The position numbers were made by a program, and so were the translations under genes. 64,000 nt of DNA. It comes from Eutypella sp. D-1. Its lineage: Eukaryota > Ascomycota > Sordariomycetes > Xylariales > Diatrypaceae. Shown here one piece after another: positions 11,447 to 24,187 of the stretch. Numbering within the stretch: position 1 is the first letter of the stretch; the number at the start of each line of letters is the position of its first letter. The DNA lies in assembly GCA_023313575.1 (NCBI GenBank), contig JAJTTP010000005.1:2790001-2854000 (forward strand), given 5' to 3'. The notes beneath the pieces were generated by a model. That model was not told the origin of the DNA. It made no database searches and was given only the letters and a program-made list of their open reading frames with translations.

Positions 11447-13599
11447 TCATCTGAGCCTGAAAAGCTCAAGTAAGTCATGACGCTGGAAATAACCACGGAT
11501 ACGCTTGCCATAGATATCTTGAGTAGTGTCGGTAAGCTCCGCGAGACTGAAATATAAGGGGAGGGAAGCCATCTAGCGGACTCACACACGGGGATGCTCA
11601 GCAAGCAGATGACTAATTGCAAAGTGGCGAGGGCATTGAACACGGGCTCAATTCCTCCCGCGACAAGCCAGTCGTACGCCTTAAAGGTCATTCCGAAGGC
11701 AAATAGGTTTTTAAACAGGAGTAAGCAGGTGAAGCCTTCGATTGCAAGGTCGCCTAGTTCAACACAATGTTCAAAAGAGAATGTCAGCAACTTAGCCATC
11801 TTTCGATTCATGCATCGCAATTCTGTGAACGCATTGACGGTGGAAACAGGGGTCGATAGGCAGAACTAACGGTAGGCATCGACGATATAGAGCGAGGAGG
11901 CAGTGGCACCAATAACCATGCCGCATACCACGAGACCGAAGAACGCGATAGGGATGGACCAGTGATACGAGCCTCCCAGGGTCCCTGCCGCCGTGATGCC
12001 GAAGCCGTACAATCCTGCGCAGCCGAGGACGAGCTGCGGCGCCACGAGTACGATGCGGAACTCTGGTTCGTAGACGCCACTGTTGAACCGTGTGAGGCTG
12101 GTAGCTGACCAGTCCGCCACCAGACCCGCGATGCCGAACCCGCACACCGCGCCCAAGAAGGGGCCTGTGTAGGCGTAACCTGTCTCAACCTCGCTCCAGA
12201 ATAGGGGCGGGCCTAAGAAGATCGCGGCGCTGTTGGGGTGTATGGAAGTATTAGCTCATGGCCACTTATTTCGTTCAGGGTGAGGCCATGGACGAAGGTA
12301 GAGACACGTTGGTCTCGAGTGGTGGCCTTACAGGATGACACCGATGAAAACTGTCCACGCAATGAGCACCCCCTATTTGTTACTCAATGAATTAGTAACT
12401 ACCTAACGGTTCTCGAATGTTGCCTGGATATATTTTGCAGGAGAAGGGGGCAATGGTGCAGAAGAACCTCCCTGCTTACCTGAATCAAGCAGGCCCAGAA
12501 GAAGGCTGGTTGAAACAGCAGTGGCAATGGACGCAGGAGTAGCTTGAAGAAACTCTCATCCGATTTGCGCCCATCAAAGAGTGCGAGAGATTGGGCGAAA
12601 TTTTTCTTGGTCCTTTTTGATGCTGTCCCTGCTATAGACTGTTGGTTCTTTGAAATGTTGGATTCATTCGACTCGTCCCTGTTGATAGCGTCCTCGTGCG
12701 GCATGGTGAAGCCCATGGTATTGGCGTCTAGAACATCTTTGCGGCGGAATGCTGTCTCCGGGCAGAGGAGAACGATCGCGATGAGGCACACTGCACAGAA
12801 GATGGCTTCGAGGTAGAATGTCCACCACCAACCAATAGTGTGAGCGATCTTCCCTACAAGGACTACACCACGTTAACGCTTTCTAATTGGCTTATGGAAT
12901 ATCTATCGAACATACTGTTGGGCATGTTAGCTTGCAGTGAGCGATCCTATGTGGAAGGTATTACTTTCCTCGGCGTAAAGAATGCACCTCCAAATGAAGC
13001 AACATTTGTGAAGGCCATGCGCTTGCCCCTCTCCTACCGATCCGATAGCCACGACTCCAGGGTTAGTCACATATGTACGCTTTTATACTCGCTGTGTGAA
13101 TACATACGTGTACAAAGTACAAGTCCCCGACAACGGCGTTGAGTAGCGACTCGAAAGGCGCGGAACCGACACCCTGCACGACACGCGCCCACAGAAGACT
13201 CGTATAGCTTCCCCCTCCACTACCCCCCCTGCCCTTTGCAACGCCACCGGCGCTGGCCCCGGCCCAGGCGCTCGATGCGACGAGTACGCATGAAGCCGCA
13301 ACGAAGAGGTGACGCTTGCCCCAGACGCGGGCGGATGGTACAACAATGAGGGGTCCCGCAACCCCAGCACCGAGTAGGAAGTAACCTGTCAGTTGAGCTA
13401 TGCGAGTGAAATCTACCCCAAACCATACGGATAGTGTAAGCGTGTCGGCCGCCAGTATGGGGCCCAAGGCCGTTGCGAAAATCGATGTTGTAGATAGTAC
13501 CAAGAGTATCAGGTCGCGTCGCCATAGTGGCCAGTTTAGGGGGTCATTCGGGTCGTCTGATGGTTGCGGGTTCTGGAGGTTGTGGGAAAAGGAGACATA
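11447..13599 (-). CDS. MFS transporter (DHA1-like), 5' end unresolved, possibly a pseudogene
   Basis: Major facilitator; substrate unknown, probably plasma membrane. Exons, in transcription order: 13599-13108, 13033-12965, 12848-12480, 12372-12332, 12229-11871, 11753-11588, 11546-11447. All joins are in frame. Landmarks in order: DDPNDPLNWPLWRRD before TM1, a VHERGKRMAFTN loop, GWWWTFYLEAIF, a central hydrophilic loop after PETAFRRKDV, YIVDAYR, then FKAYDWLVAGGIEPVF and a C-terminal YGKRIRGYFQRHD segment. These resemble fungal DHA1/HOL1-type transporters. Oddities: the first exon contains no Met codon, is preceded in frame by TGA, and no usable minus-strand ATG lies in the next ~500 bp. The intron 12849-12964 keeps frame only with a poor acceptor (GGGAAG) and loses about four residues of the expected helix. 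Either a remote 5' exon is missed or the gene is decaying. Confidence 0.6.
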
Positions 13600-14238
13600 C
13601 TTGTTAGCGCGACTTCAATATTGAATCAGATTGAGACGAATAGGGGCAGGATAGTTGACTCGCTAGTATGATAGATATTGAGCCGCTCTCAACACACTTC
13701 AACCCCGTAGACCCTACAGTATCTATTGCTGTCTGGGCTCTATTAGGGTCGTCGAAGTATCGAGTTGTTCCTCACGCTTCGGTTAGCGACGATGTCGGCT
13801 TTGAAGAAATTAGTCTTTAAGATATCAAGTTACCAGTTACATGCTCCAACACCTTATCGTCAAGAATACCCAGACTCGTAATTACGCTCGCTCAAGACCC
13901 AAAGGTCTTCGTTGGTGGAATATGGTTATCTTGGTCTAAGGTGCTTGAAGCAGCGTTACACTTTATGAAGTCTTCTATAGAGCTAACGTGCTGTTCGAAC
14001 TTAATGTCTTAGAAATGTCCGAGATCTCAACAACACGGGGTCCTATGGAATGCAAGCGGGCTTGTGTTCGACTAGCCAACGAGGTTGCCTAGCAATACTT
14101 CCCCGATTCCTAACATGGCCGATCTTGTCGCTGAATTCCTGCCCAATATAATACCCCATGCCCATCTATGAATGGAGAGACCTCGGTTATGTTTCCTAAC
14201 TCTTGGAAGCGACCAAATCGATTCAGAAGTCTATCAGC
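13600..14238. other. Intergenic region between divergent MFS and CFEM genes
   Basis: No coding sequence seen. Minus-strand ATG triplets are almost absent here: one is followed at once by TAA, and another near 14114 opens only a short frame. This is why no MFS start could be assigned. The plus-strand side should hold the CFEM promoter. Confidence 0.5.
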
Positions 14239-14959
14239 ATGATTAAGCTCGTCATCGCGGCTATTGCGTTGGTCAACTGTGCCTATGGGCAAGGAGAACT
14301 ACCCCAACTACCAGATTGCGCAGTAGGTATTCTGTTCATCTGTCGCCTGGCATCGTCAAAGCACTTCAACTAACTGCCTTTTCGCATATAGACAAAGTGC
14401 CTTACTCGCTTCACTACGGGTGACGGAATCGGGGGCTGCCCGCAGTTAGATGCCCGTTGCATTTGTTCGAGCAAGTCCTTCTTGGATGGTATTGCCTGCT
14501 GTGTGAGTAGCCATTTTCATGTGCCTTCGTTCGGGATCCCAAGGGTGGTTGCTCCACCGCCCCTGCAGCTTTCAAAAGCATCTCCTATGTAATTGGCATG
14601 TCTCAGGAGTCCCTTGCTCACTGTGATGCATCTCATAGATAGCCGACGTGTGCGACGAAGATGATCAAAAGGCGGCGGTGAAGTACGCTGGACTCTTTTG
14701 TAACACACAGGGCGTGGACGTTCCCTCCGCTGTAAGCTGTGCGACCACGATATCGAGCGCCGTCGTCAGTTCAAGCATTCCGGCTCACACTACTACCGAA
14801 TCAATCGAGAGTACATCGCATAACGTTGGCTCGAGCGCAACTGCCGGCGCAACTACTTCAGCAACCGCTAATAACGGGTATAATTGTGTCCATGGATCCA
14901 GGACCGGTACGGGAGTGTTTGCGAGTTTGTTCATTACGATAGTTTGTCTTATCTCTTAG
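14239..14959 (+). CDS. Secreted CFEM-domain protein, probable GPI anchor
   Basis: Exons 14239-14322, 14392-14502 and 14639-14959 join in phase 0 to 171 codons. Introns are GTAGGT...TAG and GTGAGT...TAG. A signal peptide (about residues 1-18) is followed by a CFEM domain (about 20-90) with the eight-cysteine pattern: Cys27, 31, 44, 51, 53, 64 or 65, 70 and 86, including CIC and an ACC doublet that adds a ninth Cys. Asp48, in the PQLDARC segment, sits where CFEM proteins of the Csa2/Rbt5 type place the heme-iron ligand. A Ser/Thr-rich stalk (about 100-150) and a hydrophobic C-terminus suit a GPI-anchored wall protein. Family roles are heme or iron capture, or effector function in pathogens. Which applies cannot be told here. 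It is divergent from the MFS gene. Confidence 0.88.
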
Positions 14960-15362
14960 ACGCAGGTAGCACCGATACGCTACGGCGCAGGGGTTATAAC
15001 CCAGGCTTTAGTTATGGATAACATTACCCGCACCTGCTAAAGCCTCTTTCTCTTTTAAAGGAAAAATTTTCAGCAGATAGTAAAACTGAATCTAAATATA
15101 CTCGTATATAAACCTTTCAGTTAAATATTAAATCCCGGCTCGACGTCCTTATAGAAATCAAGGACATGCAACTCTGGAGTTGAAACGCGTAGCACGGGCC
15201 GCCACAATGGCAGTGGCTACAGTAACAAGGCCTGGTGCCCTACCCTAATCTCCAGAACACTATACAGATACATAGTAAGGGGGGAAACGAAACTAAACCT
15301 CTCAACAATCCCATCAAAGCATAAAGTATCTAAGATTCCATATCCTCATTGATTTTCGGCTA
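14960..15362. other. Intergenic region, convergent 3' ends
   Basis: About 400 bp between the CFEM gene and the 3' end of the HET pseudogene. AT-rich around 15050-15130, with no coding sequence. Confidence 0.5.
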
Positions 15363-18300
15363 TTATCGCAGCTCGAATGTATAGTCTTCCAGGCCTTTGT
15401 AGAACTTCTCCCTCATCGCTCGCCATCCATCATTCCATGCAGGTAGCACGCGCCTTTGAATTCGTACCAGTAATGCTTTTCGGGTTTTTTCTCAGATGAC
15501 GCCGCATCACTCCATTTGCTGGTCGGAACCTTGTCTAATATAGTAGCTGATCCAGTGGCGGATAGTTCGTCGTCCGAGTTGTGGTATCTATTTGGCGAGT
15601 AGTCTCGTTCCTCCATTTCCTTGACCTCCTTCATGATAGCTCTCTCTTTCTCCTTGGCCTCTTCATGCTGCTGTACTTTATATGCATTGTTTATCATTTC
15701 GGCGCGACTCATCCAGAAGGCTTTTCGCTCTTCCTTTTCCCTTATTTTGGCCGGCTACCTTTTAATATCACCATCCTTGACGTCCCTCTCACTCCTCTTG
15801 TCCTCTAGGTACGCCTGTCTGGCGTCCATCATCACCTGCCACTCCTCCTCCTTGTATTTATTCGACCTGTACTTACCCTTGCGCTCGCGGTTTCTCACAG
15901 CGCGCCGGATACTAGCCTTTAGTGCCTCAACGCTGTCTTCCTCCGCTTCTATCTTGATATCAGCCTCCGCCGTGAGTGCTCTACCTTGGTTATACTAAGC
16001 TTCTTTCTTCTTTGTCTCGCAAAGGACAACCGGAACAGTACACCCATACAGGATGCAGATCCTATCGCCCACTTTTACCTTCGTTGCCAACCCCAGTCGA
16101 TTTCTCTTGGTCTTGAACAGACAACGGTTCCAGATGACGGCGTGCACCCTCCGGCAGAGCTCTGCAATGATGGAGTTCTGTTCATCGTGAATGAGAGCCA
16201 TGGTGTTGACGCTGCCGCCGAGATGGCCGCCCTTGTAGACTGACTCCTTGCAGGCCCTGGCGTAGTAATAAGGGGAATTACGGTTATCCCGTCCCCGGTC
16301 CGCGACGATAGTCTTCCAAAACTCGTCCGGGGGATCCTGATCAAGATCAGACCAGCCCCCCAGCTCAAGCCAGGCTCTCGGAATACCCCCAAGCTGCGAG
16401 GCATCCTCCACCTGCTAGACCTCGTCGAGCTCAAAGCCCTTGACGTAGAGACTGTAGTGACCCATCACCGGCCTCTTCCTGAATTTGAGAGTGGCAAGGT
16501 CCAGCTTCTCCGACCCCGCGGCATTGTAGTCACGGTGCCCGTCCTGAGGGGGTCCGCGTTTGCGCGGCTGGTCTTGCGCATGTCCATACTCGGCGCGTTG
16601 TCGAGCATGAAAGGGGCTTGCGAGGCCCTAGCCACCCATGATGGGATGTTAATGTCAGGTACGGCTTGGCCTGAGTCCTCGCTTGATGAGAAGTAGTTCC
16701 TCTTCATATTTTGCCAGCCCTCTGGTGGTCTCCACGTGTGAGAAGTACATCTCGACTCTTCGCTATGTGTGCATTCGGTATATGAGCAGTAGGTCCATGT
16801 GTTCTTGGTTTCTATGTCTTTTCGATACGCCTCGTTCTTTCGATCGTCAGGCTCCCAAGAATTCTCGCTTGCGACATACCTGTACCTGGGCTGTTGACTG
16901 TCAGGGCCCTCGATCCTTTCCACCAGTTGCTCTCGTTTCTTCCATGTTTTACGAGCGGACAAAAGCCTATGCTTTTTGCGATAATTGTCCTCACGGGACG
17001 TAGGCTTCAGCCGAATCGACCTCCCTTTAGGGGGGGCCAGGGGCCCAGGGCCCAGGGACGGCACAGAATGTCTAGTGCCTGTTGAGGATCAGTCTTGTGT
17101 GTGCGCGCAATGGTGAATTCGACGAAGTCTCGGCTCCCGTCGGAGTATGGCCGTGTGTAATCTACCACGAATGGCTTCTCCGCGGGGAATCGGTCTAGGA
17201 GTGTCATCACAAGAAATAGCTTCTAGTCCTCCTGGTCAAGATAAGCCAGCGCGAAGGGGGAGGCGTCTCTCGCGATGGCGAGCAATGCATAGGCGACATC
17301 TCGGGGCTCAGATGTCTGAAAGATGAACATGGTCGAGACTAGATACTCGAGGCTGAGAAGACTCCTTCGTTCTAGTGGATCGATGGTCTGCGTCTCACGT
17401 ATTCTTTCCCTAATCCGCTGCTCCTCTTCCTCTTCCTTCTTCCTTTTCTTCTCCTCGTCGCCATTACTATCGTAACTGCTGACGACCTCCATAGACTCCT
17501 CATTAGATGTGCTTAGGTCAGGTTGCATGGGCGTCCGCTTCGTCCGGAACACCCTCCCGGTTGCCTTCACCAGAAGGCTGGCCCCGAGTTCCGAGACGTA
17601 ATCAAACCAGCCCGGCACGTGGCGGAGCTTCTCGTCCCTTTTCATAACTTCAGACAGGCGGTGCGTCGCCGTCTCAACCTCTACGAAGAGCTCCACAGTC
17701 ACTGCGAACAACTTCCAGGGGACCGAGTGTGATCCGCAGTAGACGGTCGCTGCACTCGAAAGCGCAATCTCCTGGACAACCCAGCGCCGGAAGAACCAGT
17801 CCCGCTGCATAAGTGCCATCAGTGCCTGCCACTTCCGGCTGTATTGCTCGTCGGACGAGATTGTCTCGAAGTTCTTGAGCTCTCTCATCTCGTCCTTATG
17901 AAATTGATGGCAGTCTCACTATCGGTATCGGCCTCTCCCAACCAGACACACACCTGCTGGGCCCTTGTATATACCTTCGACATCATCTGCACCTGAGGAT
18001 TGCGTTCGTCCGGGTTGGATTGATCTGTGCAAATGGCGTCAATCCACGGGATCCTCTCCCGGTCGTGCCGCCGGAGATACTTAAGTGTAAGTGTTAACTC
18101 CTTTTGAACCCTATTTTTAAAAGTCATATTGTTCCTCTTGATCAAGACAGTGTAATCCTCCTCTGAACTACACCAGCACCACGATAGCGCTTCGTACTGC
18201 ACCTCCTTCTTTTTTACTTATTTCCACTCTCTGAATCGATTCTGAAATCTCTCCTCCTTTTGCATCTCTTCCTCGGAGCTCTTTTCAGATCATCTACCAT

Positions 18301-18847
18301 CTTCTGTACTACACATTTCGCCTGTCTTTTTTTCCGCGCTCGCCATTCCTCTCTGGTCTCCGTCTTCTCTTCGTTTCGCGTCTCTAAATCGCTCCTGTAA
18401 TCCTCGTCGCTCCTTATGTCCGGTTCATTTCTGCTGCTACTGCTGTCGTGGCCGCTCTCGCTGTCCTTTTGATCAGCATTGCTGTTCAGGAGCCTGGTCG
18501 GGATGTGAAACTGCCGGTCGTATTCGACCTCGATCAGCTCACAGTATATCTTCGTGCCCGAGGGCTCCCCGGGATAGAGCTTCATGAGATGAATCCTTTT
18601 CTTGTCCGGCCGCAGGTTCGTGTACTTGTACTCCGGGTAGACCCTCATATCGGGGTGGTCGAATCTTAGGAGCTGTGGGGGCTTGGCCTGCTCACGTGGC
18701 GGGTAGGCCTCGCTTCCTTTACCCTTGGGGACGAGCCAGGGGTCGCGGCCCCCGATGCTGGCCGACTGGTGATGCCTCCGGCCCGGTTGAACGATGGTTC
18801 TGTCGATACTCCTTCCACGCGCCCTTTGAGTGCCTTTGACTATTCAT
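15363..18847 (-). pseudogene. Heterokaryon-incompatibility (HET) domain gene, inactivated
   Basis: Remains of a large HET protein gene. The HET domain is clear: IHLMKLYPGEP near 18590, YEALSWCWC near 18190, then WIDAICTDQSNP and VWLGEADTD. Downstream blocks keep family wording: RRWVVQEIAL, QALDILCRPWA, IPSWVARASQAPFMLD, KRPVMGHYSLYVKGFELDE, GIPRAWLELGGW and, at the end, YTFELR before TAA at 15363-15365. Lesions seen: in-frame TAG at 17223-17225, 16415-16417, 15995-15997 and 15755-15757, and frame changes near 18215, 17890, 17010-17064, 16550 and 15415. The N-terminus (ATG candidate 18845-18847) also changes frame. Charged low-complexity inserts interrupt the domain around 18220-18500. HET proteins trigger cell death on fusion of unlike hyphae. 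This copy cannot make a full-length product unless the lesions are sequencing errors. Confidence 0.85.
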
Positions 18848-21800
18848 GAAACGAAAATGATAAGGAAGGCTAGGGTTTTAAGTATTATGTTGGTCACAGA
18901 GCAAATAAATCAGGGCATTTTTTTCCAAGTAGAGCAGAGAGTCAAAGACACGAATTCTAAGTGTAAGGTCGAAGAGTCGAAAAGAGCAATGAATGCCAAG
19001 GAGCCTGAGATATCTGTTCCTACCTTTATTCATATACGGGAACCCGAGATTCAAGCTACGGCGGTAACGCAGCCGCATGAGTACCAAAATGCGACTCCTG
19101 ATAACGGCTACTTTACCCTACATGTAAGCACAGGATACTACGGGCATATTTATGCGAGTAATGGTATAATACATCGGTTGCCTAAAGTGAGATTCACTTC
19201 TTTTCGCTTTGCCGGTAAATGTGTATTGACCGGGGCGTAGCGCGTCGAAACTACCAACTGAACGGACTTGGGAACTATTTCGGGGGAGATCTTTGCACTT
19301 TCAGCACACCGCTTCAATATTAAATCATACGAAAGGTGGCTGTCAGACATGCATGAATTGGACCTGAAGACCTGGAGGGCCATCCTCCCAGCCTCTCTCC
19401 CCCCCCCCCCCAAATCCCACACATGCGATGCATAAGCCTGGGACCACCGGCACAACGTCCGCTACCGCCGCGCTTAGGATGCGTCCACCATCACTTCTGC
19501 GGTGGCTTCCGGTCTCTTCATCGTGGTCTCGGTCCGCTTGCGCTTGCGCTTCCTCGAGGTCCTAGATTCAGGCAACAAGGTCACTGAACGCCGCCGAAAC
19601 GCGCCTAAAAGTATTTATATCCAGGTGCTTGCGTTAAGTATTAAGAGCCAGAAGGGCGTAACGGCTTACGTCCGCATGCGTATATATTCGGGGTCCGGAA
19701 GATATACGGTAGTATATAACGGGCACCCGGGCTACCGAAAAAGATCGGCCCGCAGTTATCAGCCGCCGACTGTAACACGGGCGTCAATTTAATATATACG
19801 AACAATATATCCAAAGACGAAAGCTGGTTTATAAACTTTTAAGTAGTAAACATTTTAAATAGTGAGTTAAGTATATGAGTATCAAATAAAATTTGTTATA
19901 AATATTCGAAATAAATCGCGTATGATCCATACCAACAGGAAGGACCTCCGAGACTTGTACCATGCCACTACACAATCGATATTCAACCATCGCGGATATA
20001 CACTGGCATTGCTCCCATGCCGACAAGAGATAATGGTAGCCACTAGAGCACGACATCAAATACTTCTTCGCCTTTTTCTGTTCGAGTACTTGACGCGAAG
20101 TTCCTGTAATACCGGCCGATTTTAAGGAGCAAATACCAAAGCGGGATCAGATCGTCCTGGTCAACCTCGATGGCCATGACGATATACACTTTCTGCGTGG
20201 TCTCTTAAGGAGGTTCATGTACAATAACGAGGAAAGCTGCAAGGCACCAATAGATGAATTAGATTATTGAGTTGAGTGATTAGCAACGTGTATCTCGCTC
20301 TGCTTTCAACTAGCTACGGGGAGCCGGACGTGGAAGGCGGGGGTCGCTTTTGAGAAATGTCTTATTCAGTAAGGCATGAACAACAGCCCGCTGGGCAGTT
20401 GAATTGGCGTCCTCGCTTGCCTCCGTGGATCAGATCATCCTCTAGGTGACCTATAGCCGTCCTACAAGGTTCTATGGTGGCTTCAATTGATGCTTGGATC
20501 GGCACTTGTCTCTCAGCATGGGCTGCCCCTTCAATGCAAACCCAATCGTCCGGTGAAGATAAGAGTCCGATTAAAGCCTGGTAGGCATATCACTCTTAGC
20601 ATACAGGCCCGCGCGCTCATGCCAGAGTCAGTGCCACCATGTTCACAGACCCAACTAGTACATCCGTATATGGCGAATAACTATCCCAGGGCATTTGGTT
20701 CATATTATCCCGCATCCGAGCTGTTTCTTGCTTCAGGAAGGCCGCACTTCCATGTCCATTTATAACTTGTCGCGAGTTGTTGTCGAATATCTCTGAGCAG
20801 AATGACGCCCACAGACTTGGCTGATCAAACAAAATGTGTCGAACCGGTCACAATTGGACACATAGCGTGCTGAGGATGGAATGCTCTAGCTAGGAGATCT
20901 GATGTTTTATATCACGACTTCATATTGGCAGTTGTCAGCGACCAAATACCGCAGCGAAGAAGCACCGACGCATTGTCCCGTGTAATAGAATGTAGCACGA
21001 ACGAGCCGACCAGACCCTGGTATGATGTTCGTTCGATCTTGATCTCCTTGAGCCGAGGACGGGACGTTACCGCTTTGACAGTCCCGAAACAATCTTCTGG
21101 CCTTAGTCCGCTGTAATAAGGTTAGGGGAACCTTGGAGCCCAGTAGCAGCCGGGGTACCCTGAACGCTTTGACCTTCGCTCTTCAGACCATTGTGAAATG
21201 TCTCTAGTGTAGATGTTGTTTGCACTTTGCACAAAGGCTTTGTCTCTGTGTACGGCTTATAGGATTATCCAATAAAAGGTTAGAAGACTGTAGTACAAAT
21301 GGTAGCAAGCTTGCTCCCTAAAGCGGAAACTGAGGTCCATTAAATTCCCATTATTCGGCCTGGGCACCCGATTTGGTTCGTTGCCTAGTTCTCTACCCCG
21401 TCGATCAAGTACCTGCAGTCTTCTGGGTTTACATCGGATATAGCAACTAATATACTAATTCTGGAAAGCCGAAATGCAACACTGGAAAATAAGTGAGGCA
21501 CACAATGCTCGTGACGATCCAGAGCTCAGACTTTGCTTATGCGGAACCATGCTTGTCGAAGAGCGTCGATGACCAAGCGAGTTGTGTGCCTGCCAGCTCT
21601 GCTCACATAGCTACATAACACAATGCCTACGCAAGGACAATCTATGATGCGACCCCGAAATGTGAATAAAGTTTACGACTGTCGCGCATGGCACATCATT
21701 AGTTACTTGGCTGGTTTCCGTGTATACTTTGCAACTATTATTTGCCTACTACTGATTGTGATTTGATCTTGTGTGTGATAGTTCAACAATCCGTAAGACT

Positions 21801-24187
21801 GTCTGCGAAGCATACTAATCTGCTTTTCTTGGCAGCCTGGTAAGGTTCTGGGGTTTACCCACATTGTCATGAAGAACGATAAGCGCCGATGCGAGTTTCT
21901 GTGTGTTCCGAATGGTCTTTGTTGACCTGCTACCGACTGGAAACAGAAAAGAAGTAATTGGCATTACACATTTCAAACATGGAATATGATAATATGTACG
22001 ACATGCAGCATGGGTCGTTCTGCATCTCGGTAATGTACAAGGTAGCCAGGGAAAGCCCTGGGGTTGCACGACCATGCCCAGTGCTCATTCAGGGGTTAAC
22101 GTCAGCTTCGAGAACGAAAGACAAGGGCCGCTACATATGTATACCCTGGCTCAGATCAACGTTCGCCGGCGTTGATAGCATCTCCAACTTACATAGAAAA
22201 AGGAACCACCTCTTGCACCGCCTACTTCGATGTGATTTACTCAAGTATCAATGCTTACCTAGATCTTATGGGGAACCAAGGCCGAATTAAACTTAGTCTT
22301 GATATGTTGTCGGCGAAATGCTTACCCAAAGTAGTATTAATGTGCCATATCACATGTCTAGTTGGATCTTTGCACAATTGCAAGTGAGGAGGCAGATTTG
22401 GCTAAAGCCCTTAAAACAACGGTGGCAATATCCATTACATTCTCCCTCACTAATGAATTGTCAAACTATTTTGTGATCTACCCACAACTTAGACGTTAGG
22501 AGAACTACACATGGTTATATCGAGGAGAGCGCGGCTCAGCTACATATATCGGTGCTCACATTATATTGACTACTTATCAGCAGATCTATTCGACCCGAGT
22601 TGGGGATTTCCAAGGTTGTGCGGCTGGTAGCAGTATAATAATATCTATATAAATTTGTTGCACTAGCACTTAGACTGGCGGGCCGAGTATCGCGATCCAG
22701 AACTTTTCGCCTTGGCATCTTGTTAGCGTAGAAGCTCTGCAGCTCACCCCGGAGGCTGGAGCTACTCGAGCTCGATCAACTCGTTTAGAGCTGGACATAA
22801 CTCTCATGCTAATGGTGTTTTGAATATGTGGATGCCAATATGATCAAGGAATCCCCTTCACTTGGTGTCACTCGGGCCTCGTAGCCGACATTCATTACTG
22901 CGCTACCGATCCTTACCACCCTGACTACCCTTGACCGTTCTGACCATCCTGACCGCCGCCACATGTTTGCACGGCCATATTGGTGCTTGACATGGCATGT
23001 ATGTAGCCTTATGTATTAATGCTCCCTGCTCACCAATCGCGCGCGCGTCATTCATTATAACTCAAATATCCACTAGGTATGTATATGAGATAAAGAATCT
23101 AGATGGTCTAAGCACCTTAAATCCCTGCCCATCTTGCTCCGGCAAGCTATCCTGGTAACCCCTTCGGCGTTTGCTTGGCAGACCCTTGGATGCGCCTAAA
23201 ATTCTACCCAACAACCACTAGGTTGTTACAAGACAAATTCACTGAGCAAGTTAGTATACTATGGTAGTAAAGGTAGTCAACGGAGCTTTCTTCCACTTAG
23301 AGAATACTCTTTTACGAAGCACATAGTTGATACTCACTTCGTACTCCCGCTTCCCCACTGCCTGTGATATCTCGACGTGTGAACCCTTGCACCCTTTAAA
23401 GATAAACCGGAAATCGTTGTTTCGTCACAAACGCCCTTGCTATAAGGGCAGTCACCTACAATAGCGTGATCAACTATATTTACATAGCAGAGGCTGATGA
23501 TCCCCACTTTGATGAACATACCCCGCCAATGGTGTCGAGGGAGGCGGACGCTATCTGCTCACCACTGGCTGCCACCATGATGACGGGTGGGCGGTCATAA
23601 ACGGAACCTATCTTCGAACTAAACAGGGGCAACCCAGTTTCGGGATGATGGACTAGAAAGGGCTCTGGTGTTCGATTCCATACGTATACACCTTACTCAA
23701 CTCCATGTCTCTCTCTTCTCCTCCGCCGAGCATTCAACTGACTACCCACCCATGTAAACTTGCTTTTGCGCGGAGTTTGTCCACGTGTACTCGAGTGGCA
23801 TGCCTTTCCGGACTTCGTAATAAATTACGACCTACACCCGCGAGCGCTTCGTAGACCGGATGCCTCGTTCCTCCCTTATTCCTCCGTGATATATGTGTAT
23901 ACCATAGAGTTCGTATAGCCACGTTAGACTGGGGCATATACGACAAAGACTTTTATATATAAATAAGCCTGACAATCCCGGACGACCATAAGCGTGTTCA
24001 CTGCTCATATCACCTCTACATCGTTAAACATATACCGAGACGAGGACCTGAAGCCACTCGAAACTATCTCTAACAAGGCATCTCGCGGTATGCCCTGTAT
24101 TATTAATATGAACAACGGTTATAGTTGCTAATGCGTCATTAGGCACATCAAAACCGACCCCTCTATATCAACATCCACATTCTCACA
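18848..24187. other. Gene-poor region
   Basis: About 5.3 kb with no gene that can be supported. Frames up to 136 codons exist (for example plus 18830-19240 and minus 21815-22075) but show no domain or codon signal. A C13 homopolymer lies near 19399-19411. AT-rich patches occur at 19600-19920 and 22440-22680. No transposase, reverse transcriptase or terminal repeat was recognised by eye. Highly decayed elements cannot be excluded. Confidence 0.5.
24162..24171 (+). promoter_or_regulatory. TATA-like element before the cysteine-rich mini-gene
   Basis: CTCTATATCA lies about 20 nt upstream of the ATG at 24188. The spacing to the ATG is short, so its role is uncertain. Confidence 0.25.
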
